8,672 bases of DNA, from the NCBI GenBank assembly GCA_036509215.1, contig DATCGA010000337.1, forward strand, positions 1-8,672, given 5' to 3'. Numbering within the stretch: position 1 is the first letter of the stretch; each line of letters starts with the position of its first letter. Under the pieces are notes generated by a model, which saw only the letters and a list, made by a program, of their open reading frames with translations, did no database searches and was not told where the DNA came from. A program made the translations under genes and the position numbers. Positions 6,244 through 8,672 of this stretch are shown here, piece after piece. Source of the DNA: Trebonia sp036509215 (GTDB taxonomy: Bacteria; Actinomycetota; Actinomycetes; Streptosporangiales; Streptosporangiaceae).

Positions 6244-6260
6244 GGGTTACACCGTAGCCC
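6244..6260. promoter_or_regulatory. Imperfect inverted repeat in the selD-steA divergent promoter region
   Basis: GGGTTAC (6244-6250) and GTAGCCC (6254-6260) form a 7-base inverted repeat with one mismatch (a possible G-T wobble) around ACC. It overlaps the candidate selD -10 box and lies about 50 bases upstream of steA, a fitting place for an operator that affects selD or both genes. Confidence 0.3.
6245..6256 (-). promoter_or_regulatory. Start-proximal element of selD, candidate -10 and leaderless start
   Basis: TACGGTGTAACC on the minus strand lies one base before the GTG start at 6243. TACGGT fits TAnnnT and ends seven bases before the start codon, the spacing expected for leaderless transcription. 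I see no clear -35 box. The element differs from the one before egtA at two of 12 positions. Confidence 0.4.
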
Positions 6261-6308
6261 GGCGTGCCACCGGATACCAGGGCCGCATGTGTGCCAGGAT
6301 GAAGAGCG

Positions 6309-7508
6309 ATGAGAGTGCCACCCATTAAGTTTGCGCACGTCAGGCGGGGTAGGGTAGATGCGCCGCCCGGCCTCGTCGGCGTGGCCAGGGTGGACCTGCG
6401 GACGAAGGTTCTGGTCAAGCGGCTGGCGCCGGGCGATATCGCCGTCATCGACCACGCCGACCTGGACCGCGTGTCGGCCGACGAGCTGATCGCCTGCCGC
6501 CCGGCCGCCGTCGTCAACGCGGCCAAGTCGATCACCGGCCGGTACCCCAACCTGGGGCCCCGGCTGCTACTCGAGGCGGGCATCCCGCTGGTCGATGACG
6601 TCGGCCGGGAGGTGCTCGCCCGGATCGCCGACGGCGCCCTGGTGCGGCTCGACGGCGACGTCCTCTACAAGGGCGACACGGTCGTCGCCAAGGGCGTGCT
6701 GCAGACCGAGGAGACCCTCGACGAGTCGATGGACGAGGCGACCGCCGGGGTGCCGAGCCAGATCGACGCGTTCGCCGCCAACACCCTGGAGTTCCTGCGC
6801 CGAGAGCACGGCCTGCTCACCAACGGCATCGACAACATGCCGCCGCTGGCGACCGACATGGACGGCAGGCACGTGCTCGTCGTCGTCCGCGGCTTCCGCT
6901 ACCGCGAGGACCTGCGGGCGCTGCGGCCCTATATCCGCGAGTACCGGCCGGTGCTGCTGGCGGTCGACGGCGGGGCGGACGCGCTGATGGACGTCGGCTA
7001 CCGGCCCAACGTGATCATCGGCGACATGGACTCGGTCTCCGACGAGTCGCTGCAGGCCGGCGCCGAGCTGATCGTGCACGCCTATCCCGACGGCCGCGCC
7101 CCCGGCATGGCCCGGGTCAGGTCGCTCGGCCTCGACGCGGTAACGCTGCCGGCCCCCGGCACCAGCGAGGACATCGCGCTGCTGGTCGCCGACCAGTGCG
7201 GCGCGAGCCTGATCGCGGTCGTCGGCACCCACTCGACGGTGGAGGAGTTCCTCGACAAGGGCCGGCCCGGCATGGCCTCGACGTTCCTGACCCAGCTGCG
7301 GGTCGGCGGTAAGCTCGTCAACGCCCGGGGGGTGCACCAGCTCTACCAGAGCAGGATCTCCGGGTGGGCGCTGGTCGCGCTGGTCCTCGCCGCCGCATTC
7401 ACCATCTCGATCGCGATCGCCTACTCGCCCGTCGGCCCGATCCTGGGCGACTGGATCATCGGCACCTGGCACACCTTCGCCTACTGGTTCACTGGACTGT
7501 TCAAGTGA
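6309..7508 (+). CDS. steA: SteA, cytokinetic-ring/cell-separation protein (thiamin pyrophosphokinase-like)
   Basis: This 399-residue protein is homologous to Rv1697/SteA, which in Corynebacterium glutamicum acts with SteB in the RipC-FtsEX cell-separation pathway. The conserved N-terminal part runs from PGLVGVARVDLRTK (20-33) through AAKSITGRYPNLGP (71-84). The C-terminal part is a thiamin-pyrophosphokinase-like domain with VDGGADAL (219-226), IGDMDSVSDE (237-246) and TSEDIALL (285-292). One membrane helix lies at about 352-372, followed by a short aromatic tail, so the enzyme-like part probably faces the cytoplasm. The ATG at 6309 gives the family's short basic N-terminus. A weak GAAGAG lies very close to it, so the exact start is less sure than the gene. 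The stop overlaps steB as GTGA. Thiamine chemistry should not be assumed. Confidence 0.93.
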   Translation: MRVPPIKFAHVRRGRVDAPPGLVGVARVDLRTKVLVKRLAPGDIAVIDHADLDRVSADELIACRPAAVVNAAKSITGRYPNLGPRLLLEAGIPLVDDVGREVLARIADGALVRLDGDVLYKGDTVVAKGVLQTEETLDESMDEATAGVPSQIDAFAANTLEFLRREHGLLTNGIDNMPPLATDMDGRHVLVVVRGFRYREDLRALRPYIREYRPVLLAVDGGADALMDVGYRPNVIIGDMDSVSDESLQAGAELIVHAYPDGRAPGMARVRSLGLDAVTLPAPGTSEDIALLVADQCGASLIAVVGTHSTVEEFLDKGRPGMASTFLTQLRVGGKLVNARGVHQLYQSRISGWALVALVLAAAFTISIAIAYSPVGPILGDWIIGTWHTFAYWFTGLFK

Positions 7509-8554
7509 TTGACTTCCGCTATCACCTGGTCTCCATCGTCGCCGTGTTCCTGGCGCTGGCGATCGGCATCGTGCTCGGCTCGACCGAGCTCCAGGGCAAC
7601 ACCATCGACGTGCTCCGCACGTCGTCGAACCTGCTGAAGAACGAGCTCGACCAGTCCAACGCGGAGCGCAATACCGCCACCCAGCAATACAACACCGGCC
7701 AGACGTTCATCACCACGGCCGAGCCGAGGCTGCTCGCCAACGAGCTCCCGGGCCACCGCATCGTGCTCGTCACCGAGCCCGGCGCCTCCTCGTCGGTGAT
7801 CACGGGGATCACCAAGGCGGCCAAGCTGGCGGGCGCGACCGTGACCGGCGAGGTGGCGATCCAGCCGAAGTTCAACGACCTGTCCGGCACCACCCAGTCG
7901 AGCCTGTCCCAGATCAACTCCGACCTGGCGTCGACCGACGGCACGTCGCTGGCCACGCCCTCCAACCAGCAGACGTTGAACCAGCAGCAGGCCGCCCAGT
8001 TGATCGGCACCGCGATCCTGGCCACCACCACGGCGGGCGAGACCACCGGCCTCTCCACCGCCGACGCGACCACCCTGCTCGGGGCCTACGCGCAGGCCGG
8101 CTACATCACGATCACCCCCGCCGTCACCGACCGGGCCACGCTGGCGGTCATCGTCACCCCGGACACCGCGCCCGCCGACGGCCAGAACGACCCGGGCACC
8201 CAGGTGCTGCTGGCGATGGCCCAGGAGTTCGCGGGCGAGAGCGCGGCGACGGTCGTGGTCGGCTCGACGGCCGGCTCGTCCTCGGCCGGCAGCCCGATCG
8301 GGGTGCTGCGCGCGAGAAGCGTCGCCAGCCTGGTGTCGACGGTGGACAACGCCGACGCGATCATCGGGCAGGTGTCGACAATTTGGGCACTTGCGGAGCA
8401 ACTACGCGGCCAGAAGCCGAATAGCTACGGTATTTCGGGTGCGTCCGCTGTCAGCCCGGTACCGTTGCCTATGCCGAGTGCGACGCCGACGATCTCCCCC
8501 TCGCCGCACGCGACGCAGACGGGAAAGGGCGACAAGTCCGTGAAGAAGAAGTGA
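7505..8554 (+). CDS. steB: SteB/MctB-like membrane-anchored protein
   Basis: This 349-residue partner of SteA is homologous to Rv1698, which is also annotated as copper transport protein MctB. The GTG at 7505 gives the family's N-terminus MIDFRYHLVSIVAVFLALAI, and its GTGA overlap with the steA stop sets the start over longer in-frame alternatives. One membrane helix (about 9-25) is followed by a polar, probably coiled-coil stretch (about 33-62). An alpha/beta domain follows (VLVTEPGASS; ITITPAVTDR; VVVGSTAGSSSAG; SLVSTVDNADAIIGQ), probably outside the membrane. The tail (about 315-349) is Pro/Ser/Thr-rich and ends in lysines. I find no cysteine in the protein. In Corynebacterium SteB works with SteA in cell separation, so the copper-transporter label may mislead. 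Codons 292-326 use many A/T-ending triplets, unlike the rest of the gene. Confidence 0.92.
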   Translation: MIDFRYHLVSIVAVFLALAIGIVLGSTELQGNTIDVLRTSSNLLKNELDQSNAERNTATQQYNTGQTFITTAEPRLLANELPGHRIVLVTEPGASSSVITGITKAAKLAGATVTGEVAIQPKFNDLSGTTQSSLSQINSDLASTDGTSLATPSNQQTLNQQQAAQLIGTAILATTTAGETTGLSTADATTLLGAYAQAGYITITPAVTDRATLAVIVTPDTAPADGQNDPGTQVLLAMAQEFAGESAATVVVGSTAGSSSAGSPIGVLRARSVASLVSTVDNADAIIGQVSTIWALAEQLRGQKPNSYGISGASAVSPVPLPMPSATPTISPSPHATQTGKGDKSVKKK

Positions 8555-8672
8555 GCCACGCCGGACGCGCGGCGGCCGGCCCGACGGTCACGGGCACCGT
8601 GGCCACCGGCGCCGCGGGCGCGGCCGCGGCCCGCGTCGCCTACCGGACGCTGCGGCAGCGCCCGCCGGCCGG
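8551..8672 (+). CDS. N-terminus of a downstream gene, possibly a MraY/WecA-like glycosyltransferase (partial)
   Basis: A GTG at 8551 overlaps the steB stop as GTGA, and the frame stays open to the window end (40 full codons). The product begins with MSHAGRAAAGPTVTGTVATG, continues into an Ala-rich, probably membrane-inserted stretch, and ends with RVAYRTLRQRPPAG. I recall actinobacterial steA-steB operons in which the next gene encodes a multi-membrane phospho-sugar transferase with a similar Ala-rich, Arg-containing N-terminus. The piece is too short to prove this. Translational coupling to steB seems likely because only a weak purine run (AAGAAGAA) precedes the GTG. Confidence 0.55.
   Translation, partial: MSHAGRAAAGPTVTGTVATGAAGAAAARVAYRTLRQRPPA

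Noticed and set aside
6299..6328. Nine-codon frame (MKSDESATH) overlapping the steA start
   Set aside because: Too short, no ribosome site of its own and not in frame with anything; it is probably chance, though it does weaken certainty about the steA start.
6567..7472. Long minus-strand frame opposite steA
   Set aside because: Asp/Arg/Gln/Val-rich shadow of the SteA coding frame.
7364..7504. N-terminal extension of steB upstream of GTG 7505
   Set aside because: It overlaps the end of steA out of frame, and the family N-terminus MIDFRYHLVS begins exactly at GTG 7505.
7481..8401. Long minus-strand frame opposite steB
   Set aside because: Gly/Arg-rich shadow; SteB on the plus strand has the typical anchor and a coupled start.
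1..8672. tRNA, rRNA, CRISPR array, insertion sequence or attachment site
   Set aside because: I saw no cloverleaf-like segments, regularly spaced repeats, transposase motifs or terminal inverted repeats; gene content and composition are those of an ordinary chromosomal region.

Overview
The window is GC-rich throughout (roughly 70% G+C by eye), with strongly G/C-ending codons and genes that overlap by one to four bases. Together with a SteA/SteB pair and an EgtA-to-EgtD set, this points to a high-GC actinobacterium (Actinomycetota). I cannot place it at genus level from this sequence.

Layout. (1) Bases 1-346, minus strand: the N-terminal part of a multi-membrane-span protein that resembles actinobacterial two-pore potassium channels. 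(2) Bases 367-4911, minus strand: a complete, tightly coupled ergothioneine operon read egtA > egtB > egtC > egtD, in which every junction overlaps (GTGA, TGATG, ATGA). Key catalytic and ligand residues of EgtB and EgtD are present at the expected spacing. No egtE (the last-step C-S lyase) is present; the position after egtD is taken by the channel-like gene. (3) Bases 4912-5178: the spacer between selD and egtA. It holds an unlisted 54-codon open frame that ends in an ATGA overlap with egtA, two hairpins, a G-tract cluster on the minus strand and two copies of GTTACAC. (4) Bases 5179-6243, minus strand: selD, selenophosphate synthetase of the cysteine form. (5) Bases 6244-6308: a short divergent promoter region. 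(6) Bases 6309-8554, plus strand: steA and steB, a cell-separation pair, followed by an overlapping third gene that runs off the window at 8672 and may be a MraY/WecA-like glycosyltransferase.

How the genes work together. EgtA makes gamma-glutamylcysteine. EgtD trimethylates histidine to hercynine. EgtB joins the two with oxygen and iron, and EgtC removes glutamate. A C-S lyase, which would be encoded elsewhere, then gives ergothioneine. SelD supplies selenophosphate and lies directly upstream of the egt operon on the same strand. The start regions of selD and egtA share a near-identical 12-base element, so the two units may be co-regulated. A selenium-ergothioneine link is possible but unproven. 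SteA and SteB form a separate, divergently transcribed envelope and division unit.
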